A DNA stretch of 64,000 nt from Phymorhynchus buccinoides (GCA_017654935.2 CM065699.1:21253660-21317659), one strand, 5' to 3'. Shown: positions 10,075-21,168, counted from the first letter of the stretch. Made by a program: numbers and translations. The notes: generated by a model from the letters alone, not told the origin.

Positions 10075-10306
10075 CTTCCAGGAGCAGCTGACGTCCACCC
10101 TGCGGGCGACGGTCCGCGACGAGGTGGGCTCTGCGCTGAGGGAGCAGGGCAACAAGATGACAGACAGCCTGGCCACCTACCTGCGCTCCGGGGCGGCCAC
10201 CCCCGTGCCCTCGGCCCACACCCCCGACGTCAACAGCCTGCAGGCCATGCAGGAGCAGGTCCGACAGCTGGTCAGCCGTGGGATGCTGGACAGGGCCTTC
10301 CAGATG
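10075..10306 (+). CDS. EDC4: EDC4 internal exon
   Basis: This 232-nt exon follows cttttgctgtccag and ends TTCCAGATG|gtcagt, phase 2 to phase 0. It encodes FQEQLTSTLRATVRDEVGSA, the well-conserved SGAATPVPSAHTPD motif, and ends QVRQLVSRGMLDRAFQM. Vertebrate EDC4 carries AAGTPVPSAHLD at the same place (recalled), followed by a helical repeat ending in NQAFQQ. This is the entry to the conserved C-terminal alpha-helical domain thought to mediate P-body targeting and oligomerisation. Its last 45 or so bases with the donor are repeated about nine more times in the downstream intron. Confidence 0.93.
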
Positions 10307-10680
10307 GTCAGTGAGGCTGTGTTGGGGGTCCTGGGGTGTTTGAACTAGTGCCGTTAGTGGTCAGTCGCGGTGTGCTGGACAGGGCCTTCCAGATGGTCAG
10401 TGAGGCTGTGTTGTGGGGCTTGGTGGGTCCTGGGGTGTTTGAACTAGTGGTCAGCCGCAGGATGCTGGACAGGGCCTTCCAGATGGTCAGTGGGGCTTGG
10501 TGGGTCCTGGGGTGTTTGAACTAGTGGTCAGCCACGGGATGCTGGACAGGGCCTTCCAGATGGTCAGTGGGGCTGTGTTGTGGGGCTTGGTGGGTCCTGG
10601 GGTGTTTGAACTAGTGGTCAGTCGTAGGGTGCTGGACAGGGCCTTCCAGATGGTCAGTGAGGTTGTGTGGTGGGTCCTGG
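10262..10680 (+). repeat. minisatellite built from an EDC4 splice donor (array 3, left part)
   Basis: Five units of about 77-91 bp repeat exon sequence (agccgcgggatgctggaca, gggccttccagatg), the donor gtcagtgagg and about 45 intron bases. The first unit is the true exon end. The array is split by the insertion at 10681-11059 and continues at 11060-11520. Confidence 0.93.
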
Positions 10681-11059
10681 TGTAACAGTGTGTGCAGCAG
10701 TCAGTCATACTGGAGACAATGCTGTGGGTTCGATGATCTCGCTCTCTTTATTACTTTCAAGTTTCAAGGAGCAGGGGCATGGGCAATGGAATCGGAAAAG
10801 GGAAATCAGGGATGGGGATGGAGGGTAGCAATGGCAAATGATCATCCAGGGAAAGGAAGTAACTCTTGTTTGTGAAGAGTAAGAAAGGATCTTCCAACAG
10901 GAAACTAAACTTTAACTTCAACAAGGGAAATAATCCTAAGTTAATCATGCTTGGTCCTAGTCCACAAATATTAAAACAAAGTAAAACATCATTTCCTACA
11001 ATCTAGTTTCTATTATATTCCCAAATCTCCAAATCCTGTCTAATACCTACTCTACCACA
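10681..11059 (+). mobile_element. solo-LTR-like insertion
   Basis: This 379-bp segment starts tgtaacagtg and ends ctaccaca. It interrupts a minisatellite whose unit otherwise reads continuously. The flanking ctgg at 10677-10680 and 11060-11063 fits a 4-bp target duplication. TG...CA ends with a short duplication fit a solo LTR. It has no inner coding region. A TATA-like ctctttatta lies at about 10744. Confidence 0.55.
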
Positions 11060-11520
11060 CTGGGGTGTTTGAACTAGTGCTATTAGTGGTCAGCCGCGGG
11101 GTGCTGGACAGGGCCTTCCAGATGGTCAGTGAGGCTGTGTTGAGGGGCTTGGTGGGTCCTGGGGTGTTTGAACTAGTGGTCAGCCGCGGGGTGCTGGACA
11201 GGGCCTTCCATATGGTCAGTGAGGCTGTGTTGAGGGACTTGGTGGGTCCTGGCGTGTTTGAACTAGTGGTCAGCCGCGGGGTGCTGGACAGGGCCTTCCA
11301 GATGGTCAGTGAGGCTGTGTTGTGGGGCTTGGTGGGTCCTGGGGTGTTTGAACTAGTGGTCAGTCGCGGGATGCTGGACAGGGCCTTCCAGATGGTCAGT
11401 GAGGCTCTGTGTTGTGGGGCTTGGTGGGTCCTGGGGTGTTTGAACTAGTGGTCAGTCGCGGGATGCTGGACAGGGCCTTCCAGATGGTCAGTGAGGCCGT
11501 GTTGTGGGGCTTGGTGGGTT
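11060..11520 (+). repeat. minisatellite built from an EDC4 splice donor (array 3, right part)
   Basis: Five further units have gctggaca words near 11102, 11192, 11282, 11372 and 11463, giving a period of 90-91 bp. Each keeps ccagatg|gtcagt apart from one t substitution. The array passes directly into array 4 at about 11520. Confidence 0.93.
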
Positions 11521-12914
11521 CAATGTATTTGTACGTGTCTGAATGTGTGCAGGCATTTGAGTAAACAGCCCTGTGCTTCAATGTATTTGTATGTGTCTGA
11601 ATGTGTGCAGGCATTTGAGTAAACAGCCCTGTGCTTCAATGTATTTGTATGTGTCTGAATGTGTGCAGGCATTTGAGTAAACAGCCCTGTGCTTCAATGT
11701 ATTTGTATGTGTCTGAATGTGTGCAGGCATTTGAGTAAACAGCCCTGGGTTTCAATGTATTTGTATGTGTGCTGGCATTTGAGTAAACAGTCCTGTGTTT
11801 CAATGTATTTGTATGTGTTTTGATTTTGTGCAGGCATTTGAGTAAAGAGCCTAGTGTTTCAATGTATGTGTGTGTGTCTTGATTTTGTGCAGGCATTTGA
11901 GTAAAGAGCCTAGTGTTTCAATGTATTTGTATGTCTGGATGTGTGCGGCATTTGATTAAAGGGCCTAGTGTTTCAATGTATTTGTATGGCTGGATGTGTG
12001 CGGCATTTGAGTAAAGAGCCTAGTGTTTCAATGTATTTGTATGTCTGGATGTGTGCGGCATTTGAGTAAAGAGCCTAGTGTTTGAATGTATTTGTGTGTG
12101 TCTTGATTTTGTGCAGGCATTTGAGTAAAGAGCCTAGTGTTTCAATGTATTTGTATGTCTGGATGTGTGCGGCATTTGATTAAAGGGCCTAGTGCTTCAA
12201 TGTATTTGTATGTGTTGATTTTGTGCAGGCATTTGAGTAAACAGCTGTGGGTTTCAGTATGTGTATGTGTTGATTTTGTGCAGGCATTTGAGTAAAGAGC
12301 CCTGTGTTTCAATGTGTCTGGATGTGCAGGCATTTGAGTAAAGAGCCCTGTGTTTCAATGTGTCTGGATGTGCAGGCATTTGAGTAAAGAGCCCTGTGTT
12401 TCAATGTATTTGGATGTGTCTGGATGTGCAGGCATTTGAGTAAAGAGCCCTGTGTTTCAATGTGTCTGGATGTGCAGGCATTTGAGTAAAGAGCCCTGTG
12501 TTTCAATGTATTTGGATGTGTCTGGATGTGCAGGCATTTGAGTAAAGAGCCCTGTGTTTCAATGTGTCTGGATGTGCAGGCATTTGAGTAAAGAGCCCTG
12601 TGTTTCAATGTATTTGGATGTGTCTGGATGTGCAGGCATTTGAGTAAAGAGCCCTGGGTTTCAATGTATTTGGATGTGTCTGGATGTGCAGGCATTTGAG
12701 TAAAGAGCCCTGGGTTTCAATGTATTTGGATGTGTCTGGATGTGCAGGCATTTGAGTAAAGAGCCCTGGGTTTCAATGTATTTGGATGTGTCTGGATGTG
12801 CAGGCATTTGAGTAAAGAGCCCTGGGTTTCAATGTATTTGGATGTGTCTGGATGTGCAGGCATTTGAGTAAAGAGCCCTGGGTTTCAGTATTTGTATGTG
12901 TTGATTGTGTGCAG
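11520..12914 (+). repeat. minisatellite built from an EDC4 splice acceptor (array 4)
   Basis: About 25 units of 46-62 bp repeat an acceptor-like tgtgtgcag|gcatttgagt with flanks. The first units have a 58-bp period. Later ones alternate 46 and 57 bp as a higher-order repeat. The terminal unit leads to the true acceptor tgtgtgcag|GCATTG at 12914/12915. Minus-strand open frames here are repeat translations. Confidence 0.93.
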
Positions 12915-13078
12915 GCATTGTCTGCCTCCAATCTGGACCTGACGCTGTTTGTGTGTGAGCTGGTGGACCGTGCAGAGGTGTTTGGCTCCTCCCCCTGCCC
13001 CCTCAGTCAGCCCGTGCTGCTGTCGCTCATCCAGCAGCTGTCCGCAGACATCTCCTACTCCTTCAACACCAAAATAGG
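12915..13078 (+). CDS. EDC4: EDC4 penultimate (or near-terminal) exon
   Basis: This 164-nt exon starts after gattgtgtgcag in phase 0 and ends AAAATAGG|gtcagt in phase 2. It encodes ALSASNLDLTLFVCELVDRA, then EVFGSSPCPLSQPVLLSLIQ, then QLSADISYSFNTKI. The CPLSQPVLLSLIQQL stretch is essentially identical to vertebrate EDC4 (recalled), making this the strongest identification in the window. Family proteins continue for roughly 80-100 residues in a helical tail after this point. That tail is not seen before or after the assembly gap. Confidence 0.96.
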
Positions 13079-13124
13079 GTCAGTGGGCAAACAGTCTCCT
13101 AGTTGTTTCTAAGTGGTCTATCGG

Positions 13125-13215
13125 CGTGTATGTATGTGTGTGTTGAATGCGTGTGTGTGTGTGTGTTTGAATGTGTGTGTGTGTGTGTCTTGTGAATGTG
13201 TGTGTGTGTGTGTGG
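13125..13215. repeat. (GT)n microsatellite, imperfect
   Basis: Three gt runs are separated by gaatg words. Confidence 0.85.
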
Positions 13216-13500
13216 CTGTTAAGATTTAATTAAACACGTTGGTGTCTTTTTTGCTTGCACTTCGTAACTGGTTTTGATGTTCGAAAGTTGACAAGTTGTC
13301 TTTTTTTCCTTGCACTTCAGAAGTGGTTTTGATGTTCGAAAGTTGACATAGCGTTTTCTTTCTGTTTTTGTAAAGTAGTTATACAGTAGAACCCCCCTAT
13401 GAAGACCTTACTGCCTAGTAAGACTCTGTCTAAGATGTGACGCAAAAATGTTCTCCGATTCTTTCCCCTTTATATCAGGACTACTGAGTGTCCACCTCCC

Positions 13501-14000
13501 NNNNNNNNNNNNNNNNNNNNNNNNNNNNNNNNNNNNNNNNNNNNNNNNNNNNNNNNNNNNNNNNNNNNNNNNNNNNNNNNNNNNNNNNNNNNNNNNNNNN
13601 NNNNNNNNNNNNNNNNNNNNNNNNNNNNNNNNNNNNNNNNNNNNNNNNNNNNNNNNNNNNNNNNNNNNNNNNNNNNNNNNNNNNNNNNNNNNNNNNNNNN
13701 NNNNNNNNNNNNNNNNNNNNNNNNNNNNNNNNNNNNNNNNNNNNNNNNNNNNNNNNNNNNNNNNNNNNNNNNNNNNNNNNNNNNNNNNNNNNNNNNNNNN
13801 NNNNNNNNNNNNNNNNNNNNNNNNNNNNNNNNNNNNNNNNNNNNNNNNNNNNNNNNNNNNNNNNNNNNNNNNNNNNNNNNNNNNNNNNNNNNNNNNNNNN
13901 NNNNNNNNNNNNNNNNNNNNNNNNNNNNNNNNNNNNNNNNNNNNNNNNNNNNNNNNNNNNNNNNNNNNNNNNNNNNNNNNNNNNNNNNNNNNNNNNNNNN
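13501..14000. other. assembly gap (500 N)
   Basis: A run of exactly 500 undetermined bases, probably a placeholder of unknown true size. It lies where the last EDC4 exon would be expected. The open frames that run through it are artefacts. Confidence 0.99.
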
Positions 14001-14196
14001 GTCAGGGCTCCCAGTCGCCTTGCAAAATAAGGGGTCCCTGGGACCCTTAACTTAGGGCATAGAGGGTCCTGGAGGATGGATAGAGAGAGGGTCCCCAGTA
14101 ATATATAGCACAACCATGAACATATAATTATTTCAAATGCATCCCACGAGTAGAGTGATAAGAGTTTTAATTACAGTATGCACAAACATGAACACA

Positions 14197-14378
<182 letters not shown>

Positions 14379-14596
14379 TGCAATGAGAGGGGGAGTGCAA
14401 GAAAACAAATACATTATACATTATATAATCTGATTTCTTAACGATCTTACGCCATAATTGTCCAGATGAAAAGTAAGAACAAAAACTAGCTTGCAGATCC
14501 AAAACACCAACAAAGTAATAACATGCAGTACAAGTGTGTTTTCCTATTACAAAGAAAAACGCACGCACACACAAACAAACACACAAACAAACACAA

Positions 14597-16757
14597 CAAC
14601 AACAACAACAACAACAACAACATACAGTATTTATACGGCGCTGAATCTTGATAGAAATCAAATCAAAGCGCACACACACGTTAGCATTCAAAGCGCATTC
14701 AAACAAAAACGCAATACAAAGCGAACACACACGGATAACATAAATGGAATATAGCAGAAACAGACCTAATGGCAAGAGAGAGAAGATAAAGAGAGAGGAG
14801 CTTTAATGACGGGGGAACAGGTGGGTTTTGAGGTTAGCTTTGAAAGCAGAGAGGAGTCGGTCGCTGACGGAGGGAGAGAGGAAGTTTGTTCCAGGAGGTC
14901 GGTCCTGAGACAGTAAAAGAGCGCCGACCAACAGTTGAAAGCTTATACCTAGGGATCTGGAGAGAAAGAGGGTCAGAAACTGAACGTAAAGTGCGAGCTG
15001 GCGTATAGATGGAAATATTGTCGCAGAGGTAAGATGGAGCAGCTTTATTAGGGTTAGAGTTAGGGTTAGGGTGATTTATAGCAAAGTGTGTTTAATTTAT
15101 ACTCAATTCTGTCTGCGACAGGAAGCCAGTGCAAAGAACGCAGAAGAGGGCTAACATGATCGAACTTTTTCTTCCTAAGGACAAGACGAGCAGCTGTGTT
15201 TTGAATACGCTGGAGACCAGATAGAGAAGAGACTGATAGGCCAGAAAGGAGAGCATTACAGTAGTCAATACGAGATAGGATGAGGGAAGTAACAAGCTTT
15301 GCTGTGGCTTCATCTGAGAGGTATTTACGAATATAGCCAATGCAACGAATTTGATAGTAGCAGGACTGACAGGTCTGAGTCAGGAAACTCTGCATGGAAA
15401 GAGTATTGTCCAAAGTGACACCTAAGTTTTTGACAGAGTCTGAGAGGGGAATGATATTGCTACCCAGTTGGATTGACTCTATGGAAACAGAGGCTAGTTT
15501 GTTTTTTGTCCCTACAAGCAGTGCTTCGGTTTTTTCACCATTTAATTGAAGTTTATTTGGAACCATCCAATTTTGAATATCAACATAGCAGTTGTTACTT
15601 TCTGTAAGAATGGAATCTAGATCTTCAGGGGTTGTACTGTTTTGGAGTTGTGAGTCATCTGCATAGAAGTGATGTTTCATGTTGTGCTGGTCGATGACAT
15701 TGGCAAGAGGTGACGTATACAAAGTAAACAAGACAGGACCAAGCACAGACCCCTGGGGGACTCCACAAGAAAGCCTAACCTGTTCAGACTGACGACCATT
15801 GACCAGAACTGATTGAAAACGATCAGAAAGGTAAGAGGAAAACCAAGAAAGAGCAGGGCCCTTAATTCCAAAAGTATGTTCAAGACGAGACAGAAGAATG
15901 GAGTGGTCTATGGTATCAAAGGCAGCAGAGAGATCAAGAAGTGTCAAAAGAGAGATTTGACCAGCATCAGAAGCAAGTAAGAGGTCATTGACGATTTGAA
16001 CAAGGGCTGTTTCAGTACTGTGGTTGGTTCTATAGGCAGACTGATAAGGATGATGAAGATTGTTTGAGGATAGATGATCGTTAAGTTGTTTCAGAACAGT
16101 CTTCTCAAGGAGTTTGGAGAGAAAAGGGAGGTTAGATACAGGTCTGTAGTTTTTCAGATTATTAGGATCCAGATTGTTCTTCTTGAGAAGGGGCCTTACA
16201 AGAGCGGCTTTGAAAGCAGAAGGAAACACACCTGAAACTAAAGAAGAATTGATGATGTTGGTGATTGATGGCAGAAGGTGTTGATAGATTTGTGAGAAAA
16301 GAGAGGCTGGGATGGGGTCAAGATCACAGGATTTAAAATGCATTTCTTTCAAAGTAGAAAGAACTTCGGTCTCAGACACCGGCTTGAAAGAGAGAAGGGG
16401 GACACCAGTGAATGATGGGTCTGGAATAGTTGGTTGAAAAGGCATGGAGTCGATGTTTGATCGTAGATCGATAATCTTGGTAGAGAAGAAGGAGGAAAAG
16501 GTTTCTGGCAGTTTGTCAGGACTGATATTTGATGGCAGAGGACTTGATTTCTTGTTGCCTAGGAGATCAGACATGGTGGAGAACAGGACCTTTGTTGTGT
16601 TGGCTTCAAGAATTTTAGATGAAAAATAGCTTGTTTTTGCCTTGGCCAGAAGAAGAGTGAAGATGTTACGGAGAAACTGATGTATCTGACGATGTATTTC
16701 TAGTTTTGAGTCCCGCCACTGACGCTCAGCCTTACGACTAATGCGTTTACTTACTGT
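14597..16757 (-). mobile_element. 5'-truncated non-LTR retrotransposon with reverse transcriptase
   Basis: The minus-strand frame from about 16757 to 15066 encodes most of a LINE reverse transcriptase. Recognisable motifs in order are KNYRPVSNLPFLSKLLEK, YQSAYRTNHSTETALV, LLDLSAAFDTIDHSIL, GVPQGSVLGPVLFTLY, the catalytic FYADDSQ and IDYCNALLSGL. The frame is broken near 15065 by a telomere-like ccctaa insertion. It resumes with APSYLCD and PARTLRSVSDPL and ends at about 14800. A 3' UTR ends in tgtatg plus a ttg-repeat tail at 14597-14622. The endonuclease domain is missing, since the 5' side stops in (CA)n. The style resembles CR1/Rex-type elements. It is dead as a mobile element. Confidence 0.88.
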
Positions 16758-16760
16758 AAG

Positions 16761-16764
<4 letters not shown>

Positions 16765-16855
<91 letters not shown>

Positions 16856-16882
16856 ACACGCGCACGCACACACACGCACGCA

Positions 16883-16924
<42 letters not shown>

Positions 16925-16996
16925 GCACGCACGCACGCACCGCACGCACACGCACACGCACGCGCACACGTGCAAATGCAATCGTACGACTATCCA

Positions 16997-17037
<41 letters not shown>

Positions 17038-17065
17038 ACACACACACACACTCGCACACACACCG
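16765..17065. repeat. compound (CA)n microsatellite
   Basis: Pure ca runs are mixed with cgca and cacg variants. A short word, tgcaaatgcaatcgtacgac, occurs inside it and again at 17139, suggesting a local duplication. Confidence 0.95.
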
Positions 17066-17539
17066 CTATCGTGTTTCCACACTTAAGAGGTGTTTAAGTG
17101 TCTAAGTTGTAAGGACACCTAAGGAGCCGACCCACACGTGCAAATGCAATCGTACGACTATCCAACTGTGACAGTCGTGATGGGGGGGTCTTTCGCACAA
17201 ATAGTTCCCCCACCTTCTGGAAGTTTTGTGCTTGTAACTTCCTCTAATCCATCACTCTCTTTGACTCTGCCTTTTCTCTTTGCTGACTGTCATCTGCTAT
17301 CTTTCTATCTTACTGTGGTCCATTCTCCAGGCTTATTTTCTCTCTATTAATTCTTACAAAGATTTTCTTCAGCCGAAGTCGGACATGCTGGGCCTAACTA
17401 TTTCTTAGTTAGGCGCATAACGGCAGCATGACGCATCTAACGCTCACATGACAGGAAACTGTTTGAGCGAACGAAGAAGAAGAAGAAGAAGAAGAATACT
17501 TATAAGGCCTGTTACCCACCGGTTTGATTCTCTTCAATT

Positions 17540-17693
17540 TGAGGAGGAAGCCAAGATGATGGCAGCGGAAATGTCGGAGAATGAGAAAGCATCCCCAAGT
17601 GTGGACCGAGAGCTCATCATGGCTGACCTGCGTAAGGCTACCTGTTTTCGACCCAGCCTGAAGACATCGGAAATTTCATTGCCAGACAGGACG
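17540..17693 (+). CDS. possible exon of an unrecognised gene
   Basis: An open segment with coding-like codon use lies between a pyrimidine-rich stretch ending caatttgag and a good donor, AGGAC|gtaagc. It would encode MMAAEMSENEKASPSVDREL, followed by IMADLRKATCFRPSLKTSEI and SLPDR, ending in phase 2. I do not recognise the family. It does not resemble the expected C-terminal tail of EDC4. The 45 bp just upstream (aaggcctgttacccaccgg and onward) recurs at about 59449, so the acceptor side is partly repeat-derived, which weakens the case. If real it could be a first coding exon starting at one of the ATGs near 17554. Confidence 0.3.
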
Positions 17694-17716
17694 TAAGCCT
17701 TTAACTTTTTTCTTTG

Positions 17717-17717
<1 letters not shown>

Positions 17718-17764
<47 letters not shown>
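17718..17764. repeat. (ATT)n microsatellite
   Basis: About 15 tta/att triplets. Confidence 0.95.
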
Positions 17765-17765
<1 letters not shown>

Positions 17766-17997
17766 CAACATTAACCCTTTGACCCCCACCTTAACCTCCT
17801 TCAACTCGTGTCTCTTGTCTGTCTCTCTGTCTTTATTCTCTGTCTCTTTGTGTGTCTCTCTGTCTCTGTCTGTCTATTTGATTCGTGCATGAACGAAAAT
17901 AGTATGATTCCATCAGGTTCATGTAGACAGTAGGGTTTCATCAGAATCATGCCTCACAGACGTTGAACGGAATTGAACGGATTTGGGGTCGACTCCT

Positions 17998-18182
17998 TTA
18001 ACCCTTACACCGCCAGCCATATTTCAGCCAAAATTTCCCCAAATCCATCTGCAGTATTGGGGATTCTTCAAAACTAAGACAATAGGGTCTTTGAAGAATA
18101 GACCCCAATTTGATGCCTTTTAGTGGCATAGGTGTTAAATCACTGTGGTGCTGAAATGCTACTTTGGCGCTGAAAGGGTTAA
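17998..18182. mobile_element. piggyBac-type TTAA MITE
   Basis: The element is flanked by TTAA at both ends (17998-18001 and 18179-18182). Its termini are cccttacaccgcc and gcgctgaaaggg. The size is about 180 bp and there is no coding capacity. Relatives are at 4534-5280 and 21651-21898. Confidence 0.75.
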
Positions 18183-18426
18183 GAAGTTTCTGGTGTTTTT
18201 TTTAACACTTGTTATCAAAGGGTAGACACGCTTAATTGAACATTACTCGGCGTTTTCTCGTTTGATCAAAGCATATTTTGTAGGCTACATATAATATAAT
18301 GTTCGCTTTCACACAGAGGTTGAAGGGATATAACAGGCAGCTTAAGCGTCGGTAAAGTAGGATGAATAAGTATAAGATGTGGAACCGTTTTTGAATGCAC
18401 ATTTTAGTTCCTTTTTTGTGTTTTTT

Positions 18427-18428
<2 letters not shown>

Positions 18429-18525
<97 letters not shown>

Positions 18526-18569
18526 GAGAGAGAGAAGGTCTTTCTTTTTTGTGTTCGTTTGTAGGTCTG

Positions 18570-18655
<86 letters not shown>

Positions 18656-18662
18656 CCTCTCT

Positions 18663-18720
<58 letters not shown>

Positions 18721-18743
18721 TCTCTGTGTTCTCTCTCTCTCTG

Positions 18744-18784
<41 letters not shown>

Positions 18785-18799
18785 GTCTCTCTCTCTCCT
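18429..18799. repeat. (CT)n microsatellite, interrupted
   Basis: Three long ct runs are separated by a short unique stretch at 18522-18570 and ct variants. Translations of this tract as SLSL or ERER are not genes. Confidence 0.98.
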
Positions 18800-18956
18800 C
18801 ACCTCCTGTTATTGTTTTCTAGTCACGGAAACTGAGAACACAAGCAATAGGCCAACGTTTCTTGCTTATATTTGTTTTTAACCAGGGGGTGATGGTGATG
18901 GTAAGACTGACCAAAATGTTCGTTGTGATCAGTTCAACAGTTTGGGCGGTAGCAAT

Positions 18957-19108
18957 GATGATGAAATTCTGCTTAACGTCCTCCGTTCTGGAACAGACAC
19001 ATATGGGACATTAGTACATAAAAGATGGTGGGGACGATACTGGAGGCAATGCCCAGAGGCAGTTCAACACCAGGAAAGTCCCGAATGTTTAACAATGCAG
19101 ATATAGTA
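18957..19108 (-). mobile_element. SINE-like element, copy 1
   Basis: On the minus strand it reads cgggactttcctggtgttg, then gcattgcctccagta, then catatgtgtctgttccaga, and ends gaggacgttaagcagaattt. Further copies are at 33161-33326 (with target duplication), 43492-43640, 50622-50762 and 60968-61115. Confidence 0.75.
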
Positions 19109-19151
19109 GATTGTTAAGGCAGTAGCAAATAAGGAGCAGTTTCGTTCACAT

Positions 19152-19376
19152 GTAGGTGAAGACGAGGTAAAAAGCCCATGGGCGGGTAGGGTAAGAAGCC
19201 CATGCCAATGATCTCATGAAATGAAGCAAATTTCAGTCAAATTTGCCCATGATACGATCGCTAAACATTAACACTCATCTCATGGGGGAAATGTGACTGA
19301 AATTTGCCTCAATTCATGAGATAATTGGCATGGTCTTCTTACCCGCCCATGGGCTTTTTACCCCGTCTTACCCTAC
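19152..19376. mobile_element. palindromic MITE family M1, copy 1 of 4
   Basis: Arms begin gtaggtgaagacgaggta and end taccccgtcttaccctac. Inner words agcccatgggcgggta and aatttcagtcaaatttgccc pair across the centre. Copies 2-4 are at 21982-22194, 42687-42898 and 56176-56393. Confidence 0.85.
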
Positions 19377-19412
19377 ATCGCATTGACTGAGACAGACAAA
19401 ACACTCACACTA

Positions 19413-19570
19413 TAAAGGGCCAGCCACACGTCCACTAAAATCGCACGACTGTACGATACGATTCGATCACGTGGTCTCCGAGAACAAAATGTGATTGGCG
19501 CATCGAGACCGCGTGATCGAATCGCATCGTACAGTCGTGCGACTTTAGTGGACGTGTGGCTGGCCCTTAA
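19413..19570. mobile_element. palindromic MITE family M2, copy 1 of 2
   Basis: Long arms start taaagggccagccacacgtc and mirror at gacgtgtggctggccctta. The inner cacgactgtacgatacgatt pairs with aatcgcatcgtacagtcgtg. The second copy is at 59096-59255. Confidence 0.85.
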
Positions 19571-19756
19571 CAGTGCTGCCGTTCTTGTAGAATTCGTCGG
19601 CCCGTTGAATTGGGAGTGAAGAGACAGAGAGATACACAGACAGACAGAAAGAAAGACAGAGAGACAGACATAAAGACAGAAAGAAAACAAGAGGGGGCGC
19701 ATCTAGAGGTCCAAAGGAACAATTCTACCGAGTTTCGTCAAGATCAGTTAAGTAGT

Positions 19757-19951
19757 TTAACCCTTCCCGTACCCCGTGGGTGTATTTGCGCCCATGCTTT
19801 TACTTTTTGCTTCATATTTTCTAAACCGTTCATTGAATCTTGCTGAAATTTTATGACTTCGTCAATGAAAGATTGGAGTATGTGCACTCCAAAAATCAAG
19901 CATTTGTGTTGATAAACAAGCGAGTAAATAAACAACAAAGTCGTCGTTTAA
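19757..19951 (+). mobile_element. TTAA-flanked repeat, copy 1 of 2
   Basis: It runs from ttaacccttcccgtacccc to gtcgtcgtttaa, with TTAA at each end, and recurs inverted at 60671-60867. The TTAA ends and cccttt-like terminus suggest a piggyBac-type nonautonomous element. Confidence 0.7.
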
Positions 19952-19978
19952 GCGCTTTATTTATTTAACCACACACGC

Positions 19979-19980
<2 letters not shown>

Positions 19981-20014
<34 letters not shown>
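19981..20014. repeat. poly(T) run
   Basis: 34 consecutive T. A SINE or LINE tail on the minus strand is possible, but nothing recognisable adjoins it. Confidence 0.9.
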
Positions 20015-20015
<1 letters not shown>

Positions 20016-20230
20016 GGTCACACACGCACACACAGACTGACAGAGAAACGTTCCAATTCCAATGAACTCTCAGTTCTTACAGAACGGAAAAAAAAGAGAA
20101 AAGAAAAAGAATCCTGGAAATGTAGTGTAGTGAAGTAAGCATTAGTTTCCAGAGTTCTCTGCGGCGGCACTTCCAATAGTATTACAAGGTTCTCTCTTGT
20201 GATGAGACTCCCAGATTACATACATACAAA

Positions 20231-20249
20231 CCCCCCCCCCCCCCCCCCC
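20231..20249. repeat. poly(C) run
   Basis: 19 C residues followed by a short T run. Confidence 0.9.
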
Positions 20250-20721
20250 TTTTTTCGTTCCCTTTTTCTCCCTGCTTCTTTCATCCTTTGCTACTCTACA
20301 AAGGTGTCCGAGCGGAACCGACCTCTTTTGCAGTCATTAGCACCCTAATAGAGAACAGGTGCTCTCTGCAGCACTCTTCTCACCGTGAGCCCAGGACAGG
20401 AACTCTGGAATGTAGCTAGCTACACACACCCCTTGAATGTATGCAGTGTTGACCCTTTATTTAGGGAGACGCTGCTGTCAGAGTTTTCTTGTTGATTCTA
20501 TCTTTTCTTAGATACTTTGTGCTCACTGAATACATGAATTCCTAAACTTTGGATATCCCATTGTCTAATTCGGAACTTTCACATTAGTTTTATCTTAAAA
20601 ATTAAATTGTGATACCCTTTCATTTCTCTCTCTGCTTCAAAGCCTCTATAATTTCTTCATTTCCCCCGCCATTTTCTGCCTTTTTTTCAGTCCTTCCTGT
20701 GATTATGTTCTATATACTAAA

Positions 20722-20915
<194 letters not shown>

Positions 20916-21018
20916 TGTTTTAATGAACACCGGCCATGGGCCACAATTCGAAGGGACATGAGGGGTAGGGGAGTTTGGGTTTGGTGGGGTTGGGACCAGC
21001 AAAGAAACATAATGCAAT

Positions 21019-21020
<2 letters not shown>

Positions 21021-21089
<69 letters not shown>

Positions 21090-21112
21090 AGAGAGAGCGA
21101 GAGAGAGAGAGT

Positions 21113-21168
<56 letters not shown>

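Noticed and set aside
13448..14113. Open frames across the N run
   Set aside because: They are artefacts of undetermined bases.
16757..17063. N-terminal 100 residues of the 665-codon retrotransposon frame
   Set aside because: This part is (GT)n translation fused by chance to the truncated element. The real element starts at about 16757.
17540..17693. This exon as the missing EDC4 C-terminus
   Set aside because: Its translation does not resemble the family's helical tail, and the reading phase and content give no support.
18342..18881. SLSLSL and ERERER frames
   Set aside because: They are translations of (CT)n/(GA)n. The same holds at all other GA tracts.
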